Source: Ruminococcus sp. (GTDB taxonomy: Bacteria; Bacillota; Clostridia; Oscillospirales; Ruminococcaceae). From it: a stretch of 26,978 nt of DNA. Numbering within the stretch: position 1 is the first letter of the stretch; each line of letters opens with the position of its first letter. Under the pieces are notes generated by a model. The model had not been told where the DNA came from. It did no database searches and saw nothing but the letters and a program-made list of their open reading frames with translations. The DNA lies in the NCBI GenBank assembly GCA_017544125.1, contig JAFYET010000378.1, positions 1 to 26,978 on the forward strand, read 5' to 3'. Positions 18,564 to 26,179 of this stretch are shown here, piece after piece. The position numbers and the translations under genes were made by a program.

Positions 18564-18592
18564 ATTATAACATATAAATTTTTAAATGTAAA
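18564..18592 (-). promoter_or_regulatory. Promoter of uvrBA
   Basis: Minus-strand -35 TTTACA (18587-18592), a 17-bp AT-rich spacer, then -10 TATAAT (18564-18569). The start of transcription is expected near 18557. Confidence 0.85.
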
Positions 18593-18623
18593 GCGTTTTT
18601 TATGAATATATATAAGGTTTGAT

Positions 18624-18652
18624 TTGACGGGGCGGGAAAGATATGGTATAAT
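18624..18652 (+). promoter_or_regulatory. Promoter of hydrolase - acetyltransferase - pseudouridine synthase operon
   Basis: -35 TTGACG (18624-18629), a 17-bp spacer, then -10 TATAAT (18647-18652) with extended TGg. It diverges from the uvrB promoter about 30 bp away. Confidence 0.83.
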
Positions 18653-18683
18653 ATCAAAAAAGACAGCAAAAGAGGCGGTATGA

Positions 18684-19289
18684 ATGAAAAAGCTGGTCGT
18701 ATACATTCACGGCAAGGGCGGCAGCGCCGATGAGGCGGGGCATTACAAGGCACTTTTCCCGCAGAGTGATGTTATGGGCTTTGACTACAAGGCGCAGACC
18801 CCGTGGGAGGCGGCAGAAGAGTTCCCGGCATACATGGCAAAAGAAAGCTGTGGGTATGATGATATCACCCTTATAGCAAACAGCATAGGTGCTTATTTTT
18901 CACTCTGCTCGCTTGAGAAACACAATATATCAAGGGCGTTTCTTATCTCCCCTGTTGCTGATATGGAAAAGCTCATATGCAATATGATGACATGGGCAAA
19001 TGTTACAGAAGCAGAGCTTCAAGAACGCAAAGTTGTAGACACCGCCTTTGGCGATTCACTTTCGTGGGAATATCTTTGCTATGTACGGCAGCACCCGATA
19101 AAATGGGATATGCCCACACATATTTTATACGGCGAAAAGGACGAACTGACGGACATTGAGACTATAAGGCACTTTGCTAAGAACACAGGTGCCACCCTTG
19201 ACATAATGGAGGGCGGCGAGCACTGGTTCCACACAAAAGAGCAAATGGAATATCTTGATAAATGGATAAGGAAGTACAATAATGAATGA
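18684..19289 (+). CDS. Alpha/beta hydrolase (small, RBBP9/YdeN-like size)
   Basis: The 201-aa soluble hydrolase has the alpha/beta fold: N-terminal strand and HGKGGS oxyanion loop (9-14), nucleophile elbow ANSIGA with Ser67, acid Asp153 in YGEKDEL, and catalytic His180 in GGEHWF. No signal peptide is seen. The substrate cannot be deduced; esterase or carboxypeptidase-like activity is possible. The ATG at 18684 follows AGAGGCGG; the ATG 4 bp earlier opens only a short unrelated frame. The 3' end overlaps the next gene by 8 bp, pointing to translational coupling. Confidence 0.8.
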   Translation: MKKLVVYIHGKGGSADEAGHYKALFPQSDVMGFDYKAQTPWEAAEEFPAYMAKESCGYDDITLIANSIGAYFSLCSLEKHNISRAFLISPVADMEKLICNMMTWANVTEAELQERKVVDTAFGDSLSWEYLCYVRQHPIKWDMPTHILYGEKDELTDIETIRHFAKNTGATLDIMEGGEHWFHTKEQMEYLDKWIRKYNNE

Positions 19290-19746
19290 CTTAACACACA
19301 TACGCCCTGCCACGACAGAAGATGCCGGGCGGATAGCTGAGATAATAGTTACCAATTACAGGGTGAATTTCTACAAGTTCTTCAATAACGATGAGTTCTA
19401 TTTCGGGGAGCTGAATGTGCTTGACACAGCGGCTGAGTACACCGAGGACTCACAGGAACTGCGGGAAACTTATGTTTACGATGACGGGGTCATCAAAGGT
19501 ATAATAAGGATAAGCAGCAGCGAGATAGTAAAGCTGTATGTCGAGCCGCAGTTTCAAAGCTGCGGAATAGGTGCGGCGCTGCTTGATTTTGCTATAAATG
19601 AGCAGGGCGCTTCGTGGCTGTGGGCGCTTGAATACAACGAGCGTGGGATAGCATTTTACAAAAGGCACGGCTTTGAGCTGACGGGCGAAAAAATGATAGA
19701 GGACGAATGGGTGCCGCTGGTAAAGCTAAGACACAACGGCAATTGA
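19282..19746 (+). CDS. GNAT family N-acetyltransferase
   Basis: The 154-aa acetyl-CoA dependent acetyltransferase starts with IRPATTEDAGRIAEI, the usual GNAT opening. It has the central beta4 strand SSEIVKLYVEPQFQSCGIG carrying the acetyl-CoA pyrophosphate loop (Q-x-x-G-I-G), then NERGIAFYKRHGFELTGEK at the C-terminal end, the motif-B signature of small-molecule or protein N-acetyltransferases. The acceptor is unknown. The start overlaps the hydrolase gene by 8 bp, with AAGGA about 9 nt upstream, and the stop is 9 bp before the pseudouridine synthase. Confidence 0.88.
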   Translation: MNDLTHIRPATTEDAGRIAEIIVTNYRVNFYKFFNNDEFYFGELNVLDTAAEYTEDSQELRETYVYDDGVIKGIIRISSSEIVKLYVEPQFQSCGIGAALLDFAINEQGASWLWALEYNERGIAFYKRHGFELTGEKMIEDEWVPLVKLRHNGN

Positions 19747-19755
19747 GGATAAAGC

Positions 19756-20715
19756 ATGAAAGAATATACCATAAACAAAAATGATGCAGGGCAGAGGGTA
19801 GACAAATTCCTGACAAAGGCTGTGCCGAAGCTGCCGAAAAACCTGTTATACAAATACATACGCCTGAAAAGAATAAAGGTAAACGGCAAGCGGTGTGAGA
19901 TATCAACAAGGCTTAGTGAAAATGACGTTATGCAGCTTTACATAAACGATGAGTTCTTTGAGAGCGAGGGAGGCGAGCTTGCATTCTTATCAGCGCCGAC
20001 AGAGCTTGACATTGTCTATGAGGATGAGAACATAATACTCACAAACAAGAAAAGCGGGCTTGTAGTACACGAGGACGAAAGCGGAACGTCTGATACGCTG
20101 ATAAACCGCATAACCCACTATCTGTATAACAAGGGCGGATATGACCCCGAAAAGGAAAGCTCATTTGCGCCCGCTTTGTGTAACAGGATAGACAGAAATA
20201 CAAGCGGTATCGTCATTGCAGCAAAGAATGCCGAGGCGCTGAGAATACTCAATCAGAAGATAAAGGACAGAGAGCTTCACAAAAAATACCTCTGTGTTAC
20301 CGTCGGCATACCGGAAGTCAGGCAGGCAGAGCTTAAAGCCTACATGATAAAGGACGAGAGCACAAAGACGGTAAGCGTATTTGACAAGCCAAATGACAGA
20401 ACAAAGACAATGATAACAAAATACAAGGTGCTGAAAGTCAATAAGGAACTGGGGCTGGCGCTTTTGGAAGTAGACCTGATAACAGGGCGCACGCATCAGA
20501 TAAGGGCACATCTTGCCCATACAGGTTACCCGCTTTTAGGTGACGGAAAGTACGGCTCAAACAGGGTAAACCATGAGCTTGGGGTCAAAACGCAGGCGCT
20601 GTGTGCTTACAGCCTTGCATTTGATTTCACGACCGATGCGGGGGCGCTTGAATATCTTAACGGCAAGGAATTCAAGGTAGAAGATGTGTGGTTTAAGGAA
20701 AAGCTGTTCAAATAA
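19756..20715 (+). CDS. RluA family pseudouridine synthase (RluC/D type)
   Basis: The 319-aa enzyme isomerises uridine to pseudouridine in RNA, most likely 23S rRNA. An N-terminal S4 RNA-binding domain (about 12-70, with AGQRVDKFL) is followed by the catalytic domain with NRIDRNTSGIVIAAK. The Asp is the catalytic residue of the family's HRLDxxTSG motif, and Asn replaces the usual His at its first position. TGRTHQIRAHLAHTGYPLLGD is the second conserved block (family motif, split around the loop). Target uridines cannot be assigned. GAGGA lies 7-8 nt before the ATG. It is the last gene of the operon, followed by a strong terminator. Confidence 0.92.
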   Translation: MKEYTINKNDAGQRVDKFLTKAVPKLPKNLLYKYIRLKRIKVNGKRCEISTRLSENDVMQLYINDEFFESEGGELAFLSAPTELDIVYEDENIILTNKKSGLVVHEDESGTSDTLINRITHYLYNKGGYDPEKESSFAPALCNRIDRNTSGIVIAAKNAEALRILNQKIKDRELHKKYLCVTVGIPEVRQAELKAYMIKDESTKTVSVFDKPNDRTKTMITKYKVLKVNKELGLALLEVDLITGRTHQIRAHLAHTGYPLLGDGKYGSNRVNHELGVKTQALCAYSLAFDFTTDAGALEYLNGKEFKVEDVWFKEKLFK

Positions 20716-20760
20716 TGTAACAAGTTGTAAAATGGTATCGTAAAAAGCTATAAAAACGGG

Positions 20761-20811
20761 CCGCTTGATTTGTGCAGAAATTACAATTTTGCAAAAATCA
20801 GGCGGTTTTTT
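20761..20811 (+). terminator. Terminator of the pseudouridine synthase operon
   Basis: A long imperfect hairpin has outer arms CCGCTTGATTT (20761-20771) and AAATCAGGCGG (20795-20805) with one G-U pair, extended inward by TGCA/TGCA pairing, and is followed by TTTTTT. Confidence 0.88.
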
Positions 20812-20833
20812 ATGTCGAATTAAATAGTTTCTA

Positions 20834-20862
20834 TTGTATTTTGTGCAAAAATATGATATAAT
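20834..20862 (+). promoter_or_regulatory. Promoter of PHP phosphoesterase gene
   Basis: -35 TTGTAT (20834-20839), a 17-bp spacer, then -10 TATAAT (20857-20862) with extended TGa. The leader is about 80 nt and AT-rich. Confidence 0.65.
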
Positions 20863-20949
20863 TATTTGTGAAATTTTGAATATAAATATATATAGAAGAA
20901 AATTTCGATAAATTCCAAAGCATATATATGCTTGAAAGGAGCAAATAAA

Positions 20950-21822
20950 ATGGCAGGAGATCTGCATTGCCACACGACACTTTCCGACGGCTCGTTAGGC
21001 ATCGAAGAGGTAATAGCCCAGGCTAAGAGAGTAGGGCTTGACTATTTAGCAATTACAGACCACGACACACTTTCGTCCTCAAACAGAGCAAAGATACTGG
21101 CTGAGAGGTACGATATCGAAGTTATACCCGCTGTTGAGCTTTCGGCATGGGATAAGAAAAGGAATCAGAAGGTACACATTCTCTGCTATGCACCGCAGAA
21201 GCCTGACAGGCTGGAGGGGCTCTGCCTCAAATCATGCCAGATAAGAAAGGAATGTGCAAAGGAAATGCTCGCAAAGGTCATGGAGCTTTACCCCATAACC
21301 GAGGATATGGTATACAAATATGCCAAGAGTTCAAAGAGCCTTTACAAATCACACATAATGAGGGCTCTGATAAACTACGGCTATGCTACCGAGTTTTACG
21401 GGTCGATAAACGATGAGCTTTTTAAATACCCTGACGGCAAGTGCTTAGTGCAGAGAGAATACCCCGACGTAAACTTCGTTGTTGACCTTATACACTCATC
21501 AAAGGGCGTGGCTGTTATGGCTCACCCCTACCACTTCGGTAACATTGAGCTGCTTGAAGAGCTGGTAGCGGCAGGTAAGCTCGACGGAATTGAGGTAAAC
21601 CACCACTCGGCAAATGACGAGCAGAAGGAATACCTTAAAAAGCTCTGCACTGACAATGACCTGATAATGACAGGCGGCTCGGACTTCCACGGGCTTTATA
21701 ATGACAGGGTGACATACATAGGCAGCAACATTTGCGATGATGAGAATATCGAAAAGCTCAAAAAGCTCATTCATATAAATTCACAAAAAGCTAACAAAAC
21801 AGTCCCCAAAACGACTGAATAA
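20950..21822 (+). CDS. PHP domain metal-dependent phosphoesterase (YciV/TrpH-like)
   Basis: The 290-aa cytosolic phosphoesterase has the PHP metal-binding set: HCH at 6-8 in DLHCHTTLSDGS, ITDHDTL, VELS, VMAHPYHFG and GGSDFHG near the C-terminus. Relatives hydrolyse 3',5'-nucleoside bisphosphates or trim RNA ends (RNase AM). That function is likely but not proven here. The start is the ATG at 20950, 8 nt after AAAGGAG; an upstream TTG at 20932 lies before that ribosome site and is rejected. The stop is immediately followed by the malic enzyme promoter. Confidence 0.87.
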   Translation: MAGDLHCHTTLSDGSLGIEEVIAQAKRVGLDYLAITDHDTLSSSNRAKILAERYDIEVIPAVELSAWDKKRNQKVHILCYAPQKPDRLEGLCLKSCQIRKECAKEMLAKVMELYPITEDMVYKYAKSSKSLYKSHIMRALINYGYATEFYGSINDELFKYPDGKCLVQREYPDVNFVVDLIHSSKGVAVMAHPYHFGNIELLEELVAAGKLDGIEVNHHSANDEQKEYLKKLCTDNDLIMTGGSDFHGLYNDRVTYIGSNICDDENIEKLKKLIHINSQKANKTVPKTTE

Positions 21823-21824
21823 TA

Positions 21825-21833
21825 TGGTATAAT
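21825..21833 (+). promoter_or_regulatory. Extended -10 element upstream of malic enzyme gene
   Basis: TGgTATAAT sits directly after the stop of the PHP gene. There is no recognisable -35 at 17 bp, so it would rely on the extended -10. Read-through from the PHP gene is also possible, since no terminator separates them. Confidence 0.5.
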
Positions 21834-21877
21834 TATTTGTCAGAAAAAATAATCATACTGTGAAAGGACGTTTTAAA

Positions 21878-23056
21878 ATGGATATTATGGAAGCATCACT
21901 GAAAAAGCACGAGGAATGGCAGGGAAAGATCGAGGTCATTTCCAGAACAAGGATAAATGACAAGGAAACTCTATCCCTTGCATACACACCAGGTGTTGCA
22001 AAGCCCTGTCTTGAAATAGAGAAGGACCCCGAGCTTTCTTACAAATACACAAGGCGCTCAAATCTTGTTGCCGTTATCACTGACGGCTCGGCTGTACTCG
22101 GTCTTGGCAACATAGGCGGCATCGCAGGTATGCCTGTTATGGAGGGCAAGTGCGCTCTGTTCAAAGAATTTGCAGATGTTGATGCATTCCCGCTTTGCAT
22201 AAAGAGCAATGACACAGATGAGATAGTAAGAACGATAGAGCTTATATCTGACAGCTTCGGCGGCATCAACCTTGAAGACATCTCTGCACCGAGGTGCTTT
22301 GAGATAGAGCAGAGGCTCAAAGAAAAGCTGGATATACCCGTTTTCCACGATGACCAGCACGGAACTGCTGTTGTTGTCACGGCTGCTCTTATAAACGCCT
22401 GCAAGCTCTCGGGCAAAAAGATTGAAGACCTTACGATAGTAATGAGCGGTGCGGGTGCTGCCGGCATTGCAATTGCAAAGATGCTCCTTGCAATGAACGT
22501 TAAAGAAATAATCATGTGCGGAAGCCGTGGCATCATATGCGAGGGCGAGCCGCAGAAATACTCCACCCACGAGGAAATGGCTAAGATAACCAACAGACAG
22601 CACAGAAAAGGCACACTTGCTGATGCTTTCAAGGGCGCTGATGTATTTATCGGCGTTTCTATGCCCGGCCTTGTAACAAAGGAAATGGTTGAGAGCATGA
22701 ACAAAGACCCCTTCATATTTGCAATGGCAAACCCCACACCTGAGATAATGCCCGACGAGGCAAAGGCAGGCGGTGCTTACATCATTGGTACCGGCAGATC
22801 GGATTTCCCGAACCAGATAAACAACGTTGTTGCATTCCCCGGTATATTCAAGGGTGCGCTGAAAGTAAGGGCTACACAGATAAACGAGGCTATGAAGATA
22901 GCTGCTGCAAATGCTATTGCAGGGTGTGTTGCTGATGATGAGCTTGCTCCCGAGTACATACTCCCCAACGCATTTGACAGAAAGATAGCTGATGCTGTAT
23001 GTGATGCTGTTGCAAAGGCTGCTGTTGATTCGGGCGTTGCCAAGATAGGGCTTTGA
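21878..23056 (+). CDS. NAD(P)-dependent malic enzyme
   Basis: The 392-aa short bacterial malic enzyme catalyses malate + NAD(P)+ to pyruvate + CO2 + NAD(P)H. Visible parts are the catalytic Tyr in LAYTPGVAKPC, ITDGSAVLGLGNIGG, the catalytic Lys in GKCALFKEFADVDAFPLC, metal-binding FHDDQHGTAVV, Rossmann motif SGAGAAGIAIAKML and AMANPTPEIMP. There is no C-terminal phosphotransacetylase domain, unlike the long MaeB type. The start is the ATG at 21878, preceded by GAAAGGAC; a GTG at 21860 lies before the ribosome site. The cofactor choice is not resolved. It links the C4-acid pool, also touched by the oad genes, to pyruvate. Confidence 0.96.
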   Translation: MDIMEASLKKHEEWQGKIEVISRTRINDKETLSLAYTPGVAKPCLEIEKDPELSYKYTRRSNLVAVITDGSAVLGLGNIGGIAGMPVMEGKCALFKEFADVDAFPLCIKSNDTDEIVRTIELISDSFGGINLEDISAPRCFEIEQRLKEKLDIPVFHDDQHGTAVVVTAALINACKLSGKKIEDLTIVMSGAGAAGIAIAKMLLAMNVKEIIMCGSRGIICEGEPQKYSTHEEMAKITNRQHRKGTLADAFKGADVFIGVSMPGLVTKEMVESMNKDPFIFAMANPTPEIMPDEAKAGGAYIIGTGRSDFPNQINNVVAFPGIFKGALKVRATQINEAMKIAAANAIAGCVADDELAPEYILPNAFDRKIADAVCDAVAKAAVDSGVAKIGL

Positions 23057-23070
23057 TACGGAGATAAGAC

Positions 23071-23328
23071 ATGGCACAGTACAGCTATATACCGAGCGGC
23101 GTATGCTCGAGAATGATAAACATTGAGCTTGACGATGACGGGGTCATCGAAAAGGTACAGTTCATAGGCGGCTGCAACGGCAACACAAGCGGCATATCAC
23201 AGCTTGTAAAGGGTATGCAGGCGCAGGACGTTATTGAACGGCTCAAAGATGTAGAATGCGGCAGCAAGGGTACATCATGCCCTGCACAGCTGGCGATAGC
23301 CCTGGAAGAGGCACTGGAGGAGATATAA
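23071..23328 (+). CDS. TSCPD domain small protein (TIGR03905-like)
   Basis: The 85-aa protein consists almost wholly of a TSCPD domain, with cysteines in SGVCSR, FIGGCNGNTSG, VECGSKGTSCPAQLA. The same domain occurs at the C-terminus of some vitamin B12-dependent ribonucleotide reductases, and as stand-alone proteins of unknown role in Clostridia. The four conserved Cys (near residues 11, 34, 63 and 69) could bind metal. GGAG precedes the ATG, 14 bp after malic enzyme, so the two are co-transcribed. Function is unknown. Confidence 0.85.
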   Translation: MAQYSYIPSGVCSRMINIELDDDGVIEKVQFIGGCNGNTSGISQLVKGMQAQDVIERLKDVECGSKGTSCPAQLAIALEEALEEI

Positions 23329-23361
23329 CACCCCCCTCACAGATAGAAAGGAGGGCTTATA

Positions 23362-24081
23362 ATGCAGATAACAGATATACACTGCCATTGTTTGCCCGGG
23401 ATAGACGACGGAGCAAAAGACATAGACGAATCGTTACAGGTTCTTGAAACTATGGCGAAGGCGGGGGTAGAGAGGCTTGTATGCACGCCACACTTTTACC
23501 CGCATGAAAACACGGTTGAGAGGTTTGTTTACAACAGGAATAACGCTTATGAAAAGCTGAAACCTCACCTGAAAAACGGTATGCCAAAGCTATATTTAGG
23601 CGCAGAGGTACTGTATTCAAGCAAGCTGCTGAGTGACCCGAACATACACGACCTGTGCTTAGAGGGAACAGATTACCTCTTTCTTGAAATGCCCTACAAA
23701 AAGCTGACGGGCAGGTACATACAGGGGGTCTCACAGCTCGTTGACAATATGGAGGTAAAGATACTTGTTGTTCACATCGAGAGGTATCTGAATTTCACTG
23801 ACTGGGACAGTCTGATGGAGCTTATGTCTTTAGACGTGCTGGGGCAGATAAACGCCAAGTCGCTTACCTCGATGAGAACGAGAAAATATGCGCTGAAGCT
23901 GCTAAAGGACAACTATGCTCAGTTTCTCGGCAGCGATATGCACAACCTCAAAAGAGGCGACATAACTGTTGACAACGCCGAGAAATACTTAGAGAAAAAG
24001 ATAGGCGACGGTTTTTACAAGCACGTTATGCACAACTGCGACAGGCTATTTGCAAACAAGGATATATATGACATTCGTTAA
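23362..24081 (+). CDS. PHP-type protein tyrosine phosphatase, CpsB/YwqE family
   Basis: The 239-aa metal-dependent phosphatase is of the kind that removes phosphate from autophosphorylated bacterial tyrosine kinases controlling capsule or exopolysaccharide synthesis. Metal ligands are visible in DIHCHCLPGIDDGA (His7, His9), CTPHFYP, LGAEVLY, VVHIERY and LGSDMHN. Length matches YwqE/CpsB (about 240-250 aa). AAAGGAGGG lies about 9 nt before the ATG. It follows the TSCPD gene by 33 bp. No tyrosine kinase or polysaccharide gene is in this window, which is unusual for the family and leaves its target open. Confidence 0.9.
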   Translation: MQITDIHCHCLPGIDDGAKDIDESLQVLETMAKAGVERLVCTPHFYPHENTVERFVYNRNNAYEKLKPHLKNGMPKLYLGAEVLYSSKLLSDPNIHDLCLEGTDYLFLEMPYKKLTGRYIQGVSQLVDNMEVKILVVHIERYLNFTDWDSLMELMSLDVLGQINAKSLTSMRTRKYALKLLKDNYAQFLGSDMHNLKRGDITVDNAEKYLEKKIGDGFYKHVMHNCDRLFANKDIYDIR

Positions 24082-24113
24082 TGAAATATTTACACAAATA
24101 ATTATGTCGTATA

Positions 24114-24142
24114 TTGACAAACAAATGACAATGTAGTATAAT
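24114..24142 (+). promoter_or_regulatory. Consensus promoter of the metK riboswitch transcript
   Basis: A perfect -35 TTGACA (24114-24119), a 17-bp spacer and a perfect -10 TATAAT (24137-24142). RNA would start near 24149, about 40 nt before the aptamer. Confidence 0.9.
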
Positions 24143-24189
24143 TTATTATGTTATAAGACCTAATGTTTAAAACAAATCGTTTTATAATA

Positions 24190-24290
24190 CCTTATCAAGA
24201 GCGGCGGAGGGAACAGGCCCGACGATGCCCGGCAACCTAACTTTACACAGTTAAGGTGCTAAGTCCTGCGGAGATTTCCGGAAGATGAGG
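24190..24290 (+). ncRNA. SAM-I riboswitch (S-box leader) aptamer
   Basis: The conserved S-box core is plain: CTTATCAAGAG, GGCGGAGGGA, GGCCCGACGATGCCCGGCAACC split across the P2/P3 region, and GGTGCTAAGTCCTGC. Helix P1 closes CCTTATC (24190-24196) against GATGAGG (24284-24290) with one G-U. When S-adenosylmethionine binds, P1 is stabilised and the terminator downstream can form, switching off the SAM synthetase gene that follows. A TGAG within the 3' P1 strand (24286-24289) can pair with CTCA just before the terminator, a possible antiterminator contact. Confidence 0.95.
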
Positions 24291-24314
24291 AATTATTCAT
24301 TGTAATGTTAACTC

Positions 24315-24342
24315 AGGCGCTTCGGAATGGAGCGCCTTTTTT
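24315..24342 (+). terminator. Riboswitch-controlled intrinsic terminator ahead of metK
   Basis: A 7-bp stem AGGCGCT (24315-24321) / AGCGCCT (24331-24337) is followed by a TTTTTT run to 24342. It lies 24 bp after the aptamer and 26 bp before the metK start codon. Confidence 0.9.
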
Positions 24343-24367
24343 CATGCGAACAAGGAGGAAAAGCAAA

Positions 24368-25540
24368 ATGTCAAGATTTTTATTCACATCGGAATCGGTA
24401 ACGGAAGGACACCCCGATAAAATATGCGACAGAGTATCAGATGCGATACTTGATGCGATGCTCGAGCAGGATCCTATGTCAAGAGTAGCCTGCGAGACTG
24501 TTGCAACAACAGGCGTTATCATGTGCATGGGCGAGATAACCACCAAGGCTATTGTTGATATACCGCAGATAGTAAGAGACACTGTGATCGAAATAGGCTA
24601 TGACAGAGCAAAATACGGCTTTGACGGTCACACCTGCTCGGTATTCACAACGATAGACAAGCAGTCGCCCGACATAGCTATGGGCGTTGACAATGCGCTT
24701 GAAGGCAGAGAGGAGCACGCAAACGACACAGGAGCAGGCGACCAGGGCATAATGTTCGGCTATGCGTGCAACGAGACACCTGAGCTGATGCCCATGCCCA
24801 TAAGCCTTGCTCACAAGCTGGCAAAGAAGCTTACAGACGTAAGAAAGAACGGCACACTCCCCTATCTTCGTCCTGACGGAAAGACGCAGGTAACTGTTGA
24901 GTATATTGACAACAAGCCTGCAAGGATAGATGCGGTAGTTGTATCATCACAGCACGATGCTGCTATCACTCTCGAGCAGATAAGAGAGGATATAATCGAG
25001 AAAGTAGTAAAGACAGTTATTCCCGCAGAGCTTCTTGATGAGAACACAAAGTATTTCATCAACCCCACCGGCAGATTTGTTGTGGGCGGTCCTCAGGGTG
25101 ACAGCGGTCTTACAGGCAGAAAGATAATTGTTGACACATACGGCGGCTATTCAAGACACGGCGGCGGTGCATTCTCTGGCAAAGACCCCACAAAGGTTGA
25201 CCGCTCGGCAGCATATGCTGCAAGGCACGTAGCAAAGAACATCGTAGCAGCAGGGCTTGCTGACAAGTGCGAGGTCGAGCTTGCTTACGCTATCGGCGTT
25301 GCACACCCCGTATCTATAATGGTTGACACATTCGGCACAGGCAAGGTATCTGACGAGAAACTCTCTGAGGCTGTAAACAAGATATTTGATCTGCGCCCCG
25401 CAGCTATAATCAAGGCACTTGACCTGAGAAAGCCCCAGTACAAGGCACTTTCGGCATACGGTCATATGGGCAGAGAGGATCTTGATGTAGCCTGGGAGAA
25501 GACAGACAAGGTCAATGAGCTTCTGGAGGCTGTAAAGTAA
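24368..25540 (+). CDS. metK: S-adenosylmethionine synthetase
   Basis: The 390-aa cytosolic enzyme makes SAM from methionine and ATP. Signatures are [14 protein letters not shown] at the N-terminus, [12 protein letters not shown] (about residue 115), and the phosphate-binding region [20 protein letters not shown] followed by [17 protein letters not shown]. Length is standard. The ATG at 24368 follows AAGGAGG; an in-frame ATG at 24305 lies inside the riboswitch expression platform and is rejected. Expression is set by the SAM-I riboswitch. The stop codon overlaps the start of the next gene (TAATG). Confidence 0.99.
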   Translation: MSRFLFTSESVTEGHPDKICDRVSDAILDAMLEQDPMSRVACETVATTGVIMCMGEITTKAIVDIPQIVRDTVIEIGYDRAKYGFDGHTCSVFTTIDKQSPDIAMGVDNALEGREEHANDTGAGDQGIMFGYACNETPELMPMPISLAHKLAKKLTDVRKNGTLPYLRPDGKTQVTVEYIDNKPARIDAVVVSSQHDAAITLEQIREDIIEKVVKTVIPAELLDENTKYFINPTGRFVVGGPQGDSGLTGRKIIVDTYGGYSRHGGGAFSGKDPTKVDRSAAYAARHVAKNIVAAGLADKCEVELAYAIGVAHPVSIMVDTFGTGKVSDEKLSEAVNKIFDLRPAAIIKALDLRKPQYKALSAYGHMGREDLDVAWEKTDKVNELLEAVK

Positions 25541-25971
25541 TGATGTGCCACAAGATAGGCGGCGGGTGGATAATCACGCTGCCTGACAGCTACAGTGCTG
25601 AATATATTGAGGGGCGCAATCAATACAAGTTCAAGGACAGTGAGAGCGATGCTGTGATAAGGATTTCACCTTTATCGGGGCGCAGCGGTGACAGACTGCT
25701 TACCAAGGAAATGATGAGGGAAGCATTTGCACACTCGCTTGACTCGATGAGCGGCAGAGTATCACTCAAAGACGACGACCACGAGATAGGCGACGGGCTT
25801 TCGGCAATGTGCTTTGAATTCAGCAAATACAATGATAATGACATACTTATGTTTTACATGAGCTTCGGCATCTACACCGAGGGAGCATTACTGACAGCAA
25901 GCATAAGCAGCTGTGTCAGGGAGGACTGCATAAAGGCGCTTGAATACTTAGAGGAAACGACCAAGGAATGA
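25540..25971 (+). CDS. Conserved-looking hypothetical protein coupled to metK
   Basis: I do not recognise this 143-aa protein. It has no signal peptide or membrane helix. It begins [20 protein letters not shown], has alternating strands (YKFKDSESDAVIRISPL), a central helix (KEMMREAFAHSLDSM), further strands (GLSAMCFEFSKY, ILMFYMSFGIYTEGALLTAS) and a C-terminal helix. This layout resembles small immunity- or PsbP/Mog1-like alpha/beta folds, but that is only a guess. Its ATG overlaps the metK stop as TAATG, with GGAGG about 10 nt upstream, so it is translated by coupling to metK and shares the SAM riboswitch. An ATG one codon later is an alternative start. Confidence 0.75.
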   Translation: MMCHKIGGGWIITLPDSYSAEYIEGRNQYKFKDSESDAVIRISPLSGRSGDRLLTKEMMREAFAHSLDSMSGRVSLKDDDHEIGDGLSAMCFEFSKYNDNDILMFYMSFGIYTEGALLTASISSCVREDCIKALEYLEETTKE

Positions 25972-25983
25972 TAAACCACTCCC

Positions 25984-26020
25984 CCGTTGTTATCAGAGTA
26001 ACACGGATAGCATGATATGC
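25984..26020 (+). other. Two small hairpins in the metK operon 3' region
   Basis: Between the last gene and the terminator, CCGT-T-GTTA (25984-25992) can pair with TAACACGG (25999-26006), and GCAT-GAT-ATGC (26010-26020) forms a second tiny hairpin. This may be a structured 3' UTR; I see no gene in 25972-26179. Confidence 0.3.
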
Positions 26021-26040
26021 AACAAAAATAGATATAGCAC

Positions 26041-26071
26041 AAACCGCTTTGGGCAGAACCAAAGCGGTTTT
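26041..26071 (+). terminator. Terminator of the metK operon
   Basis: A perfect 12-bp stem AAACCGCTTTGG / CCAAAGCGGTTT (26041-26052 with 26059-26070), loop GCAGAA, is followed by TATTT. Confidence 0.88.
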
Positions 26072-26148
26072 ATTTGTGCAGTTTTTATAAAATAATTCAA
26101 GATACAGATGATATTTTATTGTTATTTAATTAAATATTCATAGAATTA

Positions 26149-26157
26149 TGCTATAAT
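26149..26157 (+). promoter_or_regulatory. Extended -10 promoter of the small membrane protein gene
   Basis: TGcTATAAT with no clear -35; the upstream DNA is strongly AT-rich. RNA would start about 15 nt before the AAAGGA ribosome site. Confidence 0.55.
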
Positions 26158-26179
26158 ACCATACAAAGGAAGTGATATC

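Noticed and set aside
18515..18700. Divergent gene orientation around 18.6 kb as a possible replication origin
   Set aside because: Genes point outward on both sides, but there is no dnaA, dnaN or rpmH, only one imperfect DnaA-like box (CTATCCACA inside the uvrB start), and the gap is fully used by two promoters.
24305..24367. Longer N-terminus for MetK
   Set aside because: The extra codons cover the riboswitch terminator, and MetK proteins begin at [25 protein letters not shown] also sits right before the later ATG.
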